Positions 17,357 through 17,568 of a stretch of DNA of 17,568 bases are shown one piece after another. The notes below the pieces were generated by a model. It saw only the letters and a list, made by a program, of their open reading frames with translations. It made no database searches and was not told the origin of the DNA. The position numbers and the translations under genes were made by a program. The stretch comes from Cymbomonas tetramitiformis (Eukaryota > Chlorophyta > Pyramimonadophyceae > Pyramimonadales > Pyramimonadaceae): the NCBI GenBank assembly GCA_001247695.2, contig LGRX02028757.1, forward strand, positions 1 through 17,568, written 5' to 3'. Numbering within the stretch: the first letter of the stretch is position 1; every line of letters begins with the position of its first letter.

Positions 17357-17568
17357 AAGGCGCGGCAGTAAATTTTTTGGTAAATTACTGGGATGGTAAT
17401 TACCGGTAATTTTACCAGTAATACCAGACCACCTTTTCAAATTACCCCTGACTCCATATATAATAAGTGGCAGTAATTATTTTGGTAAATTACTGGGATG
17501 GTAATTACCGGTCAAATTACCGGTAATACCAGACCCCCTTTTCAAATTACCGGTAATTGCCGCGCCTT
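17357..17568. mobile_element. MITE-like element with 11-bp terminal inverted repeats
   Basis: AAGGCGCGGCA at 17357-17367 is exactly inverted at 17558-17568, the last bases of the window. Inside are two repeats of about 105 bp (starting at 17364 and 17469), each with GGTAAATTACTGGGATGGTAATTACC and TTACCGGTAA palindromes, split here by small changes. It is non-coding and AT-rich. The right-hand target duplication lies outside the window, so insertion cannot be proven here. Confidence 0.65.

Overview
The window looks like nuclear DNA of a eukaryotic microbe, most likely an alga. The evidence is spliceosomal introns with clear GT...AG borders, a many-exon voltage-gated potassium channel, MYND zinc-finger genes and abundant repeats. 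Seven channel introns have visible donors. All begin GTG, and three begin GTGCG, a donor style I associate with green algae. The lineage (perhaps a prasinophyte green alga) is a guess. I see no bacterial operons, tRNA, rRNA or CRISPR.

Left part (1-4892, + strand): the 3' portion of a voltage-gated K+ channel of the EAG/CNG/HCN class. Eight exons join in frame into about 649 residues: S1-S6, a GFGD pore, C-linker, a cyclic-nucleotide-binding-like domain with an altered signature, an IQ-like motif and a polar glutamine-rich tail. The 5' exons lie outside the window.

Middle (4893-8448): mostly non-coding. It holds a possible two-exon 77-residue basic protein gene on the - strand (5728-6126), small tandem repeats (30, 25 and 21 bp), a hairpin, and two stretches crowded with ATCGAT-type motifs.

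Right part (8449-17356, all recognisable genes on the - strand): in transcription order, a one-finger MYND gene (15993-16757), a two-finger MYND gene (14437-15707), a large proline-rich orphan reading frame (11745-13964) with an in-frame continuation past a TAG (11580-11735), and a spliced reading frame (8449-10864) whose C-terminal part resembles the cysteine-containing region ahead of CACTA/EnSpm-type transposases. The last two may be remains of one decayed transposon gene: good splice sites link them (intron 10865-11535), but they carry stops and a frameshift. The intron between its last two exons contains a near-perfect 489-bp palindrome with regularly spaced GTGTTAA motifs. The two MYND genes share an almost identical 3' cassette (terminal MYND finger plus downstream DNA) but have unlike N-terminal parts, which points to cassette duplication or gene conversion.

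Right edge (17357-17568): a short non-coding element with 11-bp perfect terminal inverted repeats and two internal 105-bp repeats rich in TTACCGGTAA palindromes. It resembles a MITE.
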